From: Anticarsia gemmatalis
Lineage: Eukaryota; Arthropoda; Insecta; Lepidoptera; Erebidae
Direction: 5' to 3'
DNA length: 64,000 nucleotides
Assembly: GCF_050436995.1 (NCBI RefSeq)
Contig: NC_134764.1
Coordinates: 3,906,001 to 3,970,000 of the forward strand
The position numbers were made by a program, and so were the translations under genes. This document shows positions 11,201 to 23,886 of this stretch, piece by piece; position 1 is the first letter of the stretch, and every line of letters begins with the position of its first letter. The notes beneath the pieces were generated by a model. The model ran no database searches. It was given only the letters and a program-made list of their open reading frames with translations, and was not told the origin of the DNA.

Positions 11201-13195
11201 AGAATCATCAACTTCTCTCATAGTTGTAACGCCAGAATTATCAAGCGGTTTAGATGTCCATATTAGTTTTTGATCGTCATTTGTATCTGTAGTCCTTGCC
11301 GTGTGTTTGTTAATTAACTCTTTTAAGGGCACTAGCTCGACATCTTTCAAATTTAATAGGTTTGGCAAACTGAGGGATGGAGCTTTATGCTTTAAACCTC
11401 CTAGAAGTAGATTGGGAACTCTTTTTGCCGATTCTTCATAAATTGTAGAAGGTTGATGACTGAGATCTTCATTGTTGTTCATTGTATTGTCTTTTAGCAG
11501 AGATCCAGATCTGAACTTCGGTATACGTGTTAACGGACTAGGAAACTTATCACGTATAGTCTGAAGTAGCGAAGATCTACTCAAGTCAAAGTCCTTTAAT
11601 TTGTCTAATACGGACGCAGATCGTAATTCAGGGACTTTGTTTCTATCACAATCATCCAGTGGGTTAATATTTGAAGCACTTTTCGTCGTAGTTTTGGCTT
11701 TCATTGATGAAGAATGACTCCTCGAGTCATTTACGTCTTCGTCGATTGGAACTCTTTGCTCATGCACGTTGCTAGCACCTACCCCACTATCCATCTCATA
11801 TAAATTTCTGTGCAAGAGCTTTGAATGTCTAACTTTGGGCAATCTGTGTTTATGTATGATTAAATTCGATTTTGGTGCCACACGCGGCCTATCAAGACTA
11901 GCTCTAGCGGTTGGCATTGGATGAATACACCGCGCTTTTTGTATGTGGGACGCCTGAGGTATGACGTCATCATAATCATCAGAAACCTTTGGATTAACTA
12001 CAATAGTAACTATGTTAGCACTTTCCTCGGGGGTTGCGTCTCCAAACAGGATACTTTCGGCAGCCTTCGCCGCACTCTTGGCAGCATCCCTTGCAAGAGC
12101 GTCTTCATACTCCTCGTCCGTTGCTTCGCGTAATGTTTGCAGCACCGACGACGCTAGGTCTACCTCTGGGTTAAATATTGGCTTCAGTTCTTCTTTTTTA
12201 TCGCTTGGCCTGAAAAGACAAAGCAAGGGATTGTATGAAACCTGGAAAGCATTCCAAAAGTGAGTGTAATTTTTATCGTTGAAAAGGTATTATCTTATTT
12301 ATAAAAAAAATGGGTATGAAGACGTCATACCCATTTTTTTTCGGTTATAATTATTATGCACGTTTGAAATATCAGTGGTGTAATGCAGAACACGAGTACT
12401 TAATGAAAGTAATAGGTATTTAAGGAGAAAACACATTTTTGACTCTTCTTCGGTTGGAGCTGGGGGCAGAAGTTAGTTAGTATTTAGATGTCAATGAAAA
12501 CTTTCATGCTCTTATGTGCCCTGTTCCTGTGCCCATTCGAAGGACAGTTAAGGCTAGAATACATAATTACATACCTTAAGAAAGAGCCAGCAGCACGCAT
12601 TGCAGTTGGAAAGAAGACTGATGATGCTCCCTGGGGATCAGCGTCACGAAACCGACACGGACAGTCGTCCACGTCCCGCGCAGCAGCGAACACGCCCTCA
12701 GTACCGGCGGCCATAGGCTCCTTGTATCCATCACTGCGTAGCTCAGTGTTGCCAACCTCCGCGCAAGGACAACACTCCCCGAAGTCCAGCTGACGTGTCG
12801 GCCGCTCATTGTGACTGTCTTCTGTTATTGGTTGTGATGATATCTGAAAAAGTCAGTTAAGGAATCCTTTAATTAATACAAGGTTTCTGGTAACTTAAGG
12901 GTCTCGGTCGAAGCTGGTATTAAAAAATTAAATATAAGAAGTGTTTTAAGTTTTTCTTGCTTCAGCTCCCATGCAGACCTAACGCAGAATTTTAACGTCC
13001 CACTTTTCCCTATTTTTACAATACGTAGCTAATAATAAAATATTTTCTTATGTAGAAATTAATAAGTCTAACAAAAACACCGTCTAAGATCAGCATCACG
13101 AAACACAACAGTTTGTATTGATAAAGTAATTAAAAGAAAATACTTACATGACTGTTGAGCACTATTAAGACCACCAAACTCGTCCGCCGCCACAT
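8237..13195 (-). CDS. Large secreted acidic/basic low-complexity protein, function unknown
   Basis: Three exons (13148-13195, 12575-12843, 8237-12209) join in phase to 1429 aa. I chose the start at 13195 because it gives MWRRTSLVVLIVLNSH, a signal peptide continuing into ISSQP. The exon 2/3 junction restores one arginine codon. Residues 17-105 contain CCPC and CPC pairs and probably form a small disulphide region. The 3973-nt last exon encodes almost entirely disordered sequence. Residues about 440-600 are very acidic, with repeats of the type DDCEEGASE near cysteines 478, 508 and 542. The last 500 residues are Lys/Arg/Pro/Ser rich. Short amphipathic stretches recur (LLQTIRDKF, TLTTIKEHIAKKIEDLKNF, LLTKFREAVETKL). 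I recognise no catalytic domain. It could be an extracellular matrix or cuticle-associated protein, but this is inference. It lies between two divergent glucosylceramidase genes. Confidence 0.75.
12303..12341. repeat. Perfect hairpin in an intron
   Basis: A 17-bp arm (eight A then TGGGTATGA), loop AGACG, and the exact inverse arm. It lies in the intron between exons 12210 and 12574 of the 1429-aa gene. Read in either direction it ends in a T run. It is probably a chance or mobile foldback; a structured RNA role is speculative. Confidence 0.7.
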
Positions 13196-13649
13196 CTTTC
13201 AAGTTCACATGGAGCCAGGCAAATAAACCCGAAGCTTCGATCTTCATCGTAATATCTCACCGAATATATAGATTTTATCACCAGTTTAGATAATGAGCGC
13301 ATAGCGAGGCACGCGCGGCTGTCTCTCGAACTCAGACGTGACAAAAATGCAGCGCTAAGCAACATTCATATCAATGACGATAATTTATCTAGTTTTGTAG
13401 ACCGTAATGTTTCAGATGTGGACCATTTCATTGATAACGCTGGACATACTAATTACGTTCTGTAGGTCCACCCGGTCCATTTTTACTGCATTTACCTATG
13501 AGTTCTTTAAGGAAAATTACTGAACCGCTCAATTCAAAAACATAAGTTAATAAAGTGTAAAGTATTTAATAACAGGTAAGGATTTATTATACTGGGTCAG
13601 AAAAGCTATTGATAATATGATATATTTACTTTCGCCATTTATAGCGAAA

Positions 13650-13900
13650 CTAGCTGACCCGCGCACCTTCGCTTGCGTCACATAAGAGAGAATGGGGCAT
13701 AATTTTCCCCGTTTATGCAACATTTTTTACTGGTACTCTGCTCCTATTAATCGTAGCGTGATTATATATAGCCTATAACCTTCCTCGATAAATGGGCTAT
13801 CTAACACTGAAAGAATTTTATGAAATCGGACCAGTAGTTCCTGAGATTAGCACGTTCAAACAAACAAACAAACTCTTCAGCTTTATAATATTAGTATAGA
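13650..13900 (-). mobile_element. Helitron-like non-autonomous element, copy 1
   Basis: On the minus strand it runs from TCTATACTAATATTATAAAG to GGGTCAGCTAG, with a short hairpin just before the end (CGCAAGCGAAGGTGCGC region). It sits between A (13649) and T (13901), as Helitrons do. It is related to copies at 21568, 26396 and 55848 and resembles the Lep1-type Helitron-like repeats of Lepidoptera. No ORF. Confidence 0.7.
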
Positions 13901-14420
13901 TGACCCGAGTCTGAATGTACGATGAATAATTTTGTCGAGATATTTTTAATCGTTCAATCTCCATGATTGAATTTACCGAAGAGTGTGAAGGAGTTTTAGG
14001 CCTACTTTTAACAGCGAGTATTGTTTTTTTATTAATTAAATGATAAAGATGTCTTGACACATCTGTACTCTCAGGTGTTTTGCCAGCAGCTGTTGACAAT
14101 TGACATCACCAGCCAACTATGTCAAGAGGCAGGCAACTGGTTAATTATACAGATGTACACCTCACTTCAAAATAAATTTGAATATCATAATAAACGTTTT
14201 CTGGAACATTAGTGTATGGTAAATGAATGGCGAAAGCCCAAACGTAATTTTCTTTAAAAAATTGTGCTTGGTTACTGATAGTGGAACAGTCAATCAGTTC
14301 CAACTTCATTAAGCTTATGCCTGTATGAATTGATTTAAGGTACGGCTTCGCCTCTCACATAAAATTTTCCAATATTTAATGATAATAAACCGTTTTTGTC
14401 GTAAATAACCTATTTTTTTT

Positions 14421-14560
14421 GCAAACAACGGACACAAAGTACAACCAGACCGGAAACAATTATTTGTGGATCGTACAAATTGATCCGTGTGGGAATCCAC
14501 GACCTCCCGACGCAGTGGTGGTATCGGCGTGGTGACCTAAACCACTGCGCCACAGAGGCA
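14421..14560 (-). mobile_element. tRNA-derived SINE, copy with damaged B box
   Basis: On the minus strand it begins TGCCTCTGTGGCGCAGTGGT (A-box region), and the tRNA-unrelated part includes TGCTTTGTGTCCGTTGTTTG-like sequence. Compared with the copy at 19713-19940, the B box GGTTCGATTCC has lost about five bases, so internal Pol III promotion is probably dead. Confidence 0.75.
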
Positions 14561-15889
14561 ATCAATATTATATTGCTGCTGAGAAATAATGTTAAATCCT
14601 ATGTTTTTGTCCTAGTAGATGGAAAATCCTATGTTTTTGGTGCAGGATTAGGACTAACGTATTTATTATACTAAGTCTTATTAGGACCTTGTTTAACCAG
14701 CGATCCATTACCGTTATACGTTTTCATTACACACAAAACCATTCTCAGCCATTCTGTTTGACTTGCTCGATACTTGACATTATATCTCAGTTATTTTTTG
14801 CACATAAGGCACGTGCTGATGAATTTTTTTGTTTCAATCATTAATTCAACTTATTTATAGATTCAGTACAATTAACATAGGAAGGCTCTTGAATTATTAT
14901 CATAAAATGACCATGTTCAATATTACTTTGAAATCACAGCAATGGTAACAAAGTGGTTGCCTGAATATACTTAGCTGAGCCTGAAATAATGACGTTTTCA
15001 TGTTAAAGACGCGCTTTAAAACATTCAAGCATTGTATGAAAGAAAATTACCTACAGGGGGAGGTTTTACTTGTGCCTTGGATTTCATGGCCTAAACATGT
15101 TTCATGAAAAATATTTTTAACTCACAAACCGAAGAGCAAATGAGCAATACATATATTATCCTTGTGCCTGTAAAATTCGGATAGCATTGTTACGAAGTGC
15201 GATAATGACACGACTTTATTAGTAGGCGCTTTGATTTGTCATCACTCGAAAGCAATCCCGCGCCTCTTAGAATTCTTACAGCAATGTGGACTACACAATA
15301 CTAACTAAAATAGCCACCCACTGTTCTTGCACTTAAGTGTTGAATTCATGTCAGTTCCGTAATAGCAGGTGAGATTGGAACTCCAGTGGAATGATAACGA
15401 CGTGATGAGGAACGCCTCTTAGAAGAATTAAACCTTGACCTATAAATTAACAAAACAAACTACTGTTAATCTCTCGGGATATGCGGGCTTTGAGACTGAT
15501 TTTCTAACAGACTTTGTAATTAAATAATAGGTACCCACTTAACTAATTAAAAACAGAATACATTAGGACGAGATATACATAAAATCCATATCTAGAAATA
15601 ATTACTCAGTTATAATTCTTTTTAAGGATGATGCTATGTAGATTATAGAGGAAAAGACACAGTTTATTGAACAAGTTGGAGCGTGAATAGCAGGATTTAT
15701 ATCATTGAGGAAGTAACCTGAGTGGTCGGGCACTATTTATCAGTTAGGTGAAGCACTCTGAGCTCAATCCACAAACACTCTTTAACCAGTGTTGTTGTCA
15801 CAATATTATTGTTGTTATTTACGAAGTATTTTGTTGTGATACTTTAAATGGAGTTGTAAGATAGTTTGGTCAACGTTTTAGATTAAAAC

Positions 15890-18800
15890 ATGGAGTTTAA
15901 TAAAATAATTGTAGTGTTTACAGCGGTCTTCCTGTGCTACTTAAATGGAGCATTTGCCGGTATGTAATCTTTTATCCAGATAATCTAAAGTAACTTTAAT
16001 TCTTTAATTGTAACTATTTAATCATTTTAACTCGCATAGAACTGGCCACAAGTAAATATTTACAACAAGTTAAAAACATTGGCAGTTTTTTATCGACCTC
16101 TGTGTATCTAATGGATTAAAAGGTCAACGTTTTTCACACGAAGTCCAGCAATAAAATATTTAGATGATAATGTTATTTTTGCAACTTGTTTTATATTTGA
16201 TAAAGGTGCGATGTTTGCATTCGTTACTCACAGAGATGAGAGACTCATTAATTACATAGTTCTATATTTGCAATGAACTTCATTTTTATCAATTAAAGGG
16301 TTATTGTTAACTTTTTTAATAGCGATGATTAAAGTTTTTGCACAATATTGTCAATTCGAACTGTCTTTAACATACATACATATTTGATTTTTTTCGGGTA
16401 CATATTTATGCATTGCTTTTTTCCTGTTTGGTATTAGATTATCATTCGTTTCGCACATATTTCGTACAAGAATTATTGAGTTTCATCATATAAGGATTTT
16501 CAAGTACCTTATTAACTATATCGATTTATCGATAAATATGTCAATCGCCGACCGGGGAACTCCCTCAGCTCTCAAAACTGATGCAGTTTTTAAGCTGTTT
16601 TAAAAACGGATTTAATGAGAACTGTTTTGAAAAACAAAATAATGAACGGATAAATTAGCACTAAGTATGAACTAAATACACTAAAAGGTGCGGGGTAGAC
16701 TATAGTATAAGGGTATCCTTAGTTATGAAATGTGCTTGTAGAAAACTTTAGTGGATGGAGCCCTGGAGAACTATACCTATTACCTCAGCATGGTATGAAG
16801 TTCAAAAGCCCCAGTGCATTTTTAACCAGGCATACACCCAAAAGTTAGACAGGTCTTTATATCATCGTTCCGTAACGTCATGCATAACAGTGTTTGTTTT
16901 CGTCAGATAAACCATGCGCGGCGTGGCCAGTGCACGGTAAGTCAGTGGTGTGCGTATGCAACGCCACCTACTGCGACACCGTCTCCCGAACCTCACCGAC
17001 CGCCGGCACCTTCGTAGCCTACACCAGTTCTGCGGTAAGATCGCCTATCTATCTAATACTATCTATCTATGTATTTCGCCTCTTTCTATCTACTGTTGAG
17101 TATAAACCTCCCCCCCCGCGCTGCGCCACTTGATACGGTCAGGCGTTGTCTCGTGTTTTGCAGCCCTACACATTTGATGTTATTTCGTCATCTAGTTGGA
17201 AACCTTCCTTGTGACCATACACCATCACTTTATGATAATGAATTTGCCGGTAAAAAGGGAAATTCCTGATAACCGGTATTTCCATTGTTTTAAAATGATG
17301 ACTCATTTTCTTTGGCATCGCAATTTCACAATAGCAATTATTCAAAAAAAATCTTGGAATTTTTTTAAAGAATGTTGCAAGCGAAACATCCCGGCTTAGG
17401 AATGCTATTTGAAAGTACGATTTTTTTTATCATAAACAATGATAAATGACTGCCACACCTGGGCAGGTGTATATTTCCTCCCTTGCGTTTTATCTCTTTA
17501 TCAGTATGATAAAACAGACATTCGTAGGATTGCCAAGTATTTCCTTTAGTAATCAATGATAACATACAAATAATGAGTAATAGTCAAAGTTAAACACAGG
17601 TGTTCTTTTGAGATAAAAGGCTTTCTCAACTGATCGATAGCTACCAAGCTGTCTGTACCTGATTTGGTGTTGTAATCTTCTTGATCTAATAACTTAAGTA
17701 GGTATAAACGATATCTACATGAAAAGGCACGCTTTAAAGGGCTTATACCCATGGGTATAATAAATAGTTGCACCATTTATAAAAAGTACTAAAGGTTTAG
17801 ATAACAACAGCCGCGCGGATCGATCTCTGAGGTTAAGCTACGCTTGCCGAGGTTGTTCTGTGGGAATGGGTGACCATCTTAAATATAAGGGCGGGGAAAA
17901 AGACTTTTCGCATTATACTATGTATGAACTTGTAATAAAATCTCTTTGGCTTCAAGAATTATAAATGAGTACACGGTTCATTATGTTTCTTTCAGTGAGC
18001 TCGTGAGGTAGGTACCCAAATATCGAGCTTTTCTTGTGTAAAGAAAAGTTTTTATTACATGCTCATAATACGTACTATAATGCGAAAAGACTTTTTCCCG
18101 ACCTAAAGTTATATCGAGTTCCTCCATGTTTTGGAAGGCACGTTAAATTGTGGGATCCGGCTGTCAGTCGTTAACTGTAACAGTAGTCAGAAGTTTGAAA
18201 GTCTGACCTGGGTTGTGAGGTCAGATAGGCAGTCGCTCCATGTAAAATACTGTTATTCAGCTGCATCCGGTACTGAAAGCCGATATAGTTTGGAAGAAAG
18301 GCTAGGCTGATACTAAATTTTCTACGCTCATGAAGACATCTACTTAGTTCATTGTAAATTAGGTAGGTTCCAAACTTAATCACGATAAGGTACTAAAATT
18401 CATCTGTAAAAATAAATAAATAGGTACCTAGCGCTTATGTTGCAATATATAATATTTTATAATTAATTGATATTTTGTCTTTAGGGTGGTTCGCGGTTTA
18501 AAAAAACGACTGGCAATTTACAACCGGCGGCAAAGTTAGGTAAGTTGTTTGATAATTTATTCACATACTGTTATTGCAATAATGTATTGTCTTGTTCTTC
18601 GTGTGCCGTAATAAATTTGTTTAGGAAAATATGAGAACTTAAGGGCTAACAGGAAAATGCATGTTTGCATCAATATTTCGCAACAAATGGCAACGCTGCG
18701 TTGCTTGAAATTAAATTTAATATTGAGCAATAATATAAAGCTCTTGAACTAAACCACTAGCAATACCTACGTATTATTTTATTTAAGTATCACATCACAA

Positions 18801-21800
18801 CAATGAAAATATTTACATTCTTAATTACCTACAAAGTTATTAAACGAGAAATATAGGTACCTACACAATTTACAAGTTAATGGTTAAAAAACCTATTATT
18901 AAGTATTTAGTTAAATTTATACTATAAATTAAACATTTTAGTGATCAGAATTTTATTCTAGAGCCTGGATGCGGTACGGAAACTCTAGTCCTATATCCAG
19001 ACAAGAAGTATCAAACGATTGAAGGCTTTGGAGGATCCGCCACCGACGCCGCGGGGATCAACTGGAAGAACCTTTCAGAACCACTTCAGGAACTACTAAT
19101 TAAGTAATTAATGTATCTTTTATTCCTTAAGTGTGTTATTCCTCAATACACGTTATATCTCAATTCTATACGTACAGGACCTATTAAAAACAACTAAAGT
19201 CATCTGACTTGTTTACTAATTTGTTTGCGGTAAACTCGAAACCATGAAAATGCATACAGAAGGATGCGTTTTCATGCGGTTTTCACTAATAAGCAGACTG
19301 ATTCATCAGGAAAGTTATGAATATAATGTACCTATTATTTAGTAATGTTTTGAATAAACTGGCTAAAACATAAGATGCTTGTTGAACATGTTGCAAAAAC
19401 GATACACGGGAATGCAGTCCTCTAGCTATCTAATTAAATAACCTAAGTAATTGGGTAATATTAGGTAATTACCTACTTTTTACATATTATGTTAGGTCGC
19501 GAAAACGGTCTTGATTATATCATAAAAAAATGTCTGTTTCAGCTCATATTTCAGTAATGAAGGATTGGAATACAATACGATTCGTGTTCCGATCGGCGGT
19601 ACTGACTTCTCCACACACCCATACGCATACAACGACCAGCCTGAGAACGATGTCAAACTCTCGAACTTTACACTGGCATATGAGGACTATCAATATAAGG
19701 TAACGTTTTAATAGTTGCTTTCTTTCTTTCTTTCTTTTAAAAGACAACTCCCGCACTAAGAATTGCTCTTGTGTCGCGGGGACTTTTACACACATACAAA
19801 CAACGGACACAAAGCACAACCAGACCCGAAACAATTATTTGTGGATCGCACAAATAATTGTCCCGTGTGGGAATCGAACCCACGACCTCCCGTTGCAGTG
19901 GTATCGGCGTGGCGACCTAAACCACTGCGCCACAGAGGCAGTCATGCTATGTAAGTCTAGCCACTTCATACAAATACGTCATGTATCATCACTGAATAAT
20001 TTTCAAAACAAATGAAGTCATTTTATCGTTACACTCATGTCTTGTTTGATAAGAACTGTTGAATCATCTAACTGATTCAAGTATGATATACATATACATA
20101 TATGGAACTTGATTTTTGTCACAAAAAGTTGATATCCTTCCAATTTAGAATAGTGGTTTATTATGTATAGCTCATAAATTATGAAAAACAAACCCTCTTA
20201 TTCATAAAAATATAATATGTAGTCATGAAAGGCTTATAAAGAGTTTAGTTTCTTTCACTCCTTAGCGAAATGAAAAAAGACAAAACATATTTTAGAAGTT
20301 TTTTTATTATAGTGTGTTTATGAATAAGAGTGCTAAGAAATAGAAAGAAACTCGGTCATATAGTTATACCTGGCTTAGTTCCTGGCACTCCAATATCCAT
20401 CCATCAGGCCTTCAGTCTCAAAATTAAAGTCATAATACTAATGGCATTATATTTCATAGATCCCGATGATCAAGGCTGGCATGAAGGTGGCTACTGCGCC
20501 GGTACATGTGATCGCCACCACCTGGTCTCCCCCGCCGTGGATGAAGACCAACCCAGTGTACTCTGGGTACAATAGATTGAAGACGCAGTACTACCAGACG
20601 TATGCTGACTACCACGTTAAGTAAGTACTTATTCGTTGTTAATTGTCGTAACAAAGGGAAAATTAAAGAGAAGTTTAACATCTTTAATTCAGTTTCAATT
20701 TTATATCTTCAGTTAGGGATAACCTAAGTAGAAAGCTATCTATTATTTTACTATCACACGATATCGGATCTCTTAAAGCACTTCTGTAACATAAAGACGT
20801 CATATGCCATAGGAAATAAAAATAACAGGCTGAGATTGTTGGAATTCGCTAGAAAATGCTAGACTATCATAGTTGTAAGAAACGATGTACGCTGCAGGCA
20901 ATGGAAGTTATGCTTTTACTTTTCAGATTTATTGAAAAGTACACAGGTGAAGGTATCCCGATCTGGGCCATCACTACGACGAATGAACCGACCAACGGAC
21001 TGACTGGTCTGTGCTTCGGCATCAACTGTTTAGGATGGACTTCAAAAACTATGGTAACACGTACAATCTAAATTAAGAGTTTTCAGCCATGTCTTAGTAC
21101 TTACGTAACTATATTAAAATATGCTTGTCTCTTATTGCAGGGCAAATGGATTGTGAACAATTTAGGACCAACAATCCGCAACTCTACGTTTAAAAATGTT
21201 AAGATACTTGCAGGAGACGACCAAAGGTTAACCATTCCGTATTGGATCAATCTGGTAAGTATATAGCTCAGTGAAATGCGGTGTTATAATTACTTTCTTT
21301 GTCTCGTGACCTAGTTTATTGATGAATAATATCATGATGCGTAAATAATATAAACAGGTGTGTGATAACAGATTAAAATAACTTGTGAAACAGCATTAAT
21401 GACACAAAGAAATAAGGAACTTTAGATACCTATGACATAAACCACAAACCGCTAATTAGGTACCTACACATAATGTCAAAGTATTTATCGTAATAAATAT
21501 TATTAAGCATATACTCGTCGTCAATACGCGTAATTAAATTAATGACACCTTTGCAGCATAGTAGTAACTAGCTGACCCGCGCAACTTCGCTTGCAACATA
21601 AGAGAGAATGCGTATTTTCCCCGTTTTTGTAACATTTTTTACTCGTACTCGGCTCCTATTGGTGGTAGCGTGATGGTATATAGCCTTCCTCGATAAATGG
21701 GCTATCTAACACTGAAATAATTTTTCAAATCGGACGGATTTTTCAGTAGTTCCTGAGATTAGCGCGTTCAAACAAACAAACTAACAAACAATCAAACTCT

Positions 21801-23308
21801 TTAGCTTTATAATATAGATAACAACGTTGTATGAGTGAGTATAATAGATCATAGGCTTGATATGGGGACCATTTTTTTTCTACTTATTACTTAGTCCGAT
21901 ACTCTAAGACATAATCTAGCGGGCTTTGGTCCAAAACCTATGTAACTGTAAGTTGAACAACTTCGCAACATAATAATAAACGATTATTAAGTAGTTCCAA
22001 TCAGAAAAAATGCTGGCTGCGACGGCGAGGGCTATTGCGTTTCGATCGACCGATTGGTAGAACAATCAACCAAGAGTCCAAAGCACTGTGTCTACAGTTA
22101 ACTTTCTAAAACACCTATCTACTTGTGTTCAAGTTGTTTAGCAAGACCTATACCAACTTGTAACTTCAAATTATAAATCAGCAATGTTTAGAACATACTG
22201 AATTACTGTAAAAAAATATTTTCTTCATTAAATTGTTTGTTTCTAGATGGTTAGAGAACACCCCGATGTTCTTAAATACATCGATGGTATTGCGGTCCAT
22301 TACTACACTGACTTCATCGCTCCCGCTGCGCTCCTCTCTCAGTTGACCAAGTTCTATCCAGACAAGTTCATCATCTCCACTGAGGCTTGCCAAGGTAACT
22401 GACTGTTTTTAAACCACACTTTCCTCTGCACACAGAGAAGCGCTATTTTCTTTAAAATGCATCAATATGTTTCATAATCATTTATTTACTTTGATGTATT
22501 AAAAAAAATTTGGACTACCTAATTTACTTTTTTACAGGCTCTATGTGGTTTGAGAAACATCACGTCGATCTCGGCTCATGGCCGAGAGCTAAGGGCTATA
22601 TCATGGATATTATTACTGTAAGTTAATAAAATTCTAAGATTACCTGAAAATATTGTCTACTATTCATAAAAAGGTCCTTGTAAAAAAACTTATTTTACTT
22701 TTTCAGGATATCAATCACGGTGTAGTTGGCTGGATAGATTGGAACATGTGTCTCAACTTCGAAGGAGGTCCGACATGGGCGAAGAACTACGTCGATTCTC
22801 CAATCATTGTGTACCCGAACAAGGGGGTGTTTATCAAACAGCCAATGTTCTACGCTATGGGGCACTTCTCTAAGTTCGTCCCGAGAGGATCTAGGAGGAT
22901 CAAAGTGGCCGGAGCTTGTAGCTGGGGCAACTCTATCTCAAGAGTAGCATTCACAACCCCCAGAAATACTGTTGTAGTTGTACTTTATAACGAGTAAGTA
23001 TTTGAATAATCTCATACTGTGGACTCTAAAATTAATTGCTTTAAAAGCACGCATAGGTTTTCCTTCACGTAAAGATACCGAGCACTATTTCCGACCCGGG
23101 AATCGAAACCCCATTATGAACCATCGCTACCGACCAGACTACTGGTGACTATATCGATTACTATTTTACTGTGTTTATTTTAAATTCATTATTTTTTCAC
23201 AGTGGTGGAACTAGGAAAGTCAACATTAAGTTAGGTGATAAGCAAGCCGAAGTCGAGATGGAACCTCAGTCTGTCACTACCATCGAGCTACCAAATTCAT
23301 CATCTTAA
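15890..23308 (+). CDS. Lysosomal glucosylceramidase (GH30), paralogue B
   Basis: Twelve exons: 15890-15959, 16907-17034, 18485-18539, 18962-19103, 19543-19699, 20460-20620, 20927-21053, 21141-21254, 22247-22394, 22538-22617, 22707-22993 and 23203-23308. They join in frame to 524 aa. The signal peptide is MEFNKIIVVFTAVFLCYLNG followed by AFA, and the mature protein starts DKPC. Motifs run in family order: VVCVCNATYCDT, EGFGGSATDAAG, IRVPIGGTDFS, TTWSPPPWMKT, TTTNEP with acid/base E258, ISTEAC with nucleophile E364, GWIDWNMCLN and KQPMFYAMGHFSKF. The NATYC sequence also occurs in human GBA. Exons 2, 4, 5, 6, 8, 9 and 10 have exactly the same lengths as in paralogue A, and all intron phases agree, so the two arose by duplication with inversion. 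Both catalytic residues are present. Introns hold a Helitron-like copy and SINEs. Confidence 0.96.
19713..19940 (-). mobile_element. tRNA-derived SINE, near-complete copy
   Basis: The minus-strand head TGCCTCTGTGGCGCAGTGGT carries an A box. GGTTCGATTCCCACACGGGA is the B box. A body with GTGCTTTGTGTCCGTTGT and GTCCCCGCGACACAAGAGC follows, ending in a (GAAA)n tail at 19713-19737. It lies in intron 5 of glucosylceramidase B. This is the best-preserved copy in the window. Confidence 0.85.
21568..21818 (-). mobile_element. Helitron-like non-autonomous element, copy 2
   Basis: The minus-strand 3' end GTCAGCTAG abuts T on that strand and its 5' end TCTATA abuts A, matching the Helitron A/T target. 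It lies in intron 8 of glucosylceramidase B. The hairpin CGCAAGCGAAGTTGCGC lies just before the end. Confidence 0.7.
23060..23156 (-). mobile_element. SINE fragment, second tRNA-derived family
   Basis: The minus strand reads CTGGTCGGTAGCGATGGTTC then GGTTTCGATTCCCGGGTCGG, a B-box-like block followed by GAAATAGTGCTCGG. It differs from the family at 19713-19940. It lies in the last intron of glucosylceramidase B; the ends are approximate. Confidence 0.55.
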
Positions 23309-23549
23309 ATATGTTATTTTACTTTAAGTATGCAGAACAATAATAATATATTTTTTATAAAAGAAGAACTGAATTTTATTTAATTAATATGTTTCATGGG
23401 ATACTTACACAGATGTTTCATATACCCTAACGAAATAAAGGACTATGTCTAATTTTGCCAGTCAGTATTAAATTTTCAAAATTAAACCAATTCGCTCTCT
23501 ATCGGCTCGCCCGCTAGATTCTATTTGTTTTTTTTTCTATTTTTTATTC

Positions 23550-23623
23550 AATTCCCGCACTATGAATTCCTCTTGTGTCGCGGGGACTTTTATAAACACA
23601 CAAACATCGGACACAAAGCGAAA
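23550..23623 (-). mobile_element. Truncated SINE tail
   Basis: It matches the tail half of the 19713-19940 SINE (GTCCCCGCGACACAAGAG on the minus strand) but lacks the tRNA head. Confidence 0.6.
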
Positions 23624-23732
23624 ATCTTAAGCATATAAATAATATTGCATGATAATCCTACAAAATTTAATTTTTGGATTTTTTCTGGATATCAAACATA
23701 CATTTATTACTTTAAATTATTTAAAAAATAGG

Positions 23733-23886
23733 CATGCCCCCCACAAGATGGACCGACGACCTGGTAAGGGTTGCCGGAGTCCGATTGATGAGGGCGGCCC
23801 AGGACCGGTCCTATTGGCGCTCGATGGGGGAGGCCTTTGTCCAGCAGTGGACGATTCCCGGCTGAGATGATGATGATGATGATGAT
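23733..23886 (+). mobile_element. RTE-type LINE, 3' end of reverse transcriptase ORF with GAT tail
   Basis: One frame reads RWTDDLVRVAG, then AQDRSYWRSMGEAFVQQW and a stop. This is the C-terminal block of RTE-clade LINE reverse transcriptases. It is followed by a (GAT)n tail, the usual 3' end of these elements. It is 5' truncated. Confidence 0.75.

Larger units (their letters stand above)
13196..15889. other. Intergenic, holds a Helitron-like copy and a SINE copy
   Basis: No gene was found between the 1429-aa secreted protein (5' end at 13195) and glucosylceramidase B (start at 15890). The stretch holds mobile elements at 13650-13900 and 14421-14560. The rest is AT-rich and unremarkable. The promoters of both divergent genes must lie here. 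Confidence 0.5.

Noticed and set aside
8529..11273. Plus-strand ORFs of 65-153 codons
   Set aside because: They are antisense to the single large exon of the 1429-aa gene and arise from its biased composition.
13165..13260. Upstream start giving MKIEASGLFAWLHVNLKDVA for the 1429-aa gene
   Set aside because: This frame ends in phase 1 at the exon 1 donor and runs into a stop soon after the exon 2 acceptor. The frame starting MWRRTSLVV joins in phase and gives a signal peptide.
19850..19940. Possible tRNA gene (A and B box)
   Set aside because: Followed by a tRNA-unrelated body and a GAAA tail, and repeated elsewhere in the window; it is a SINE head.
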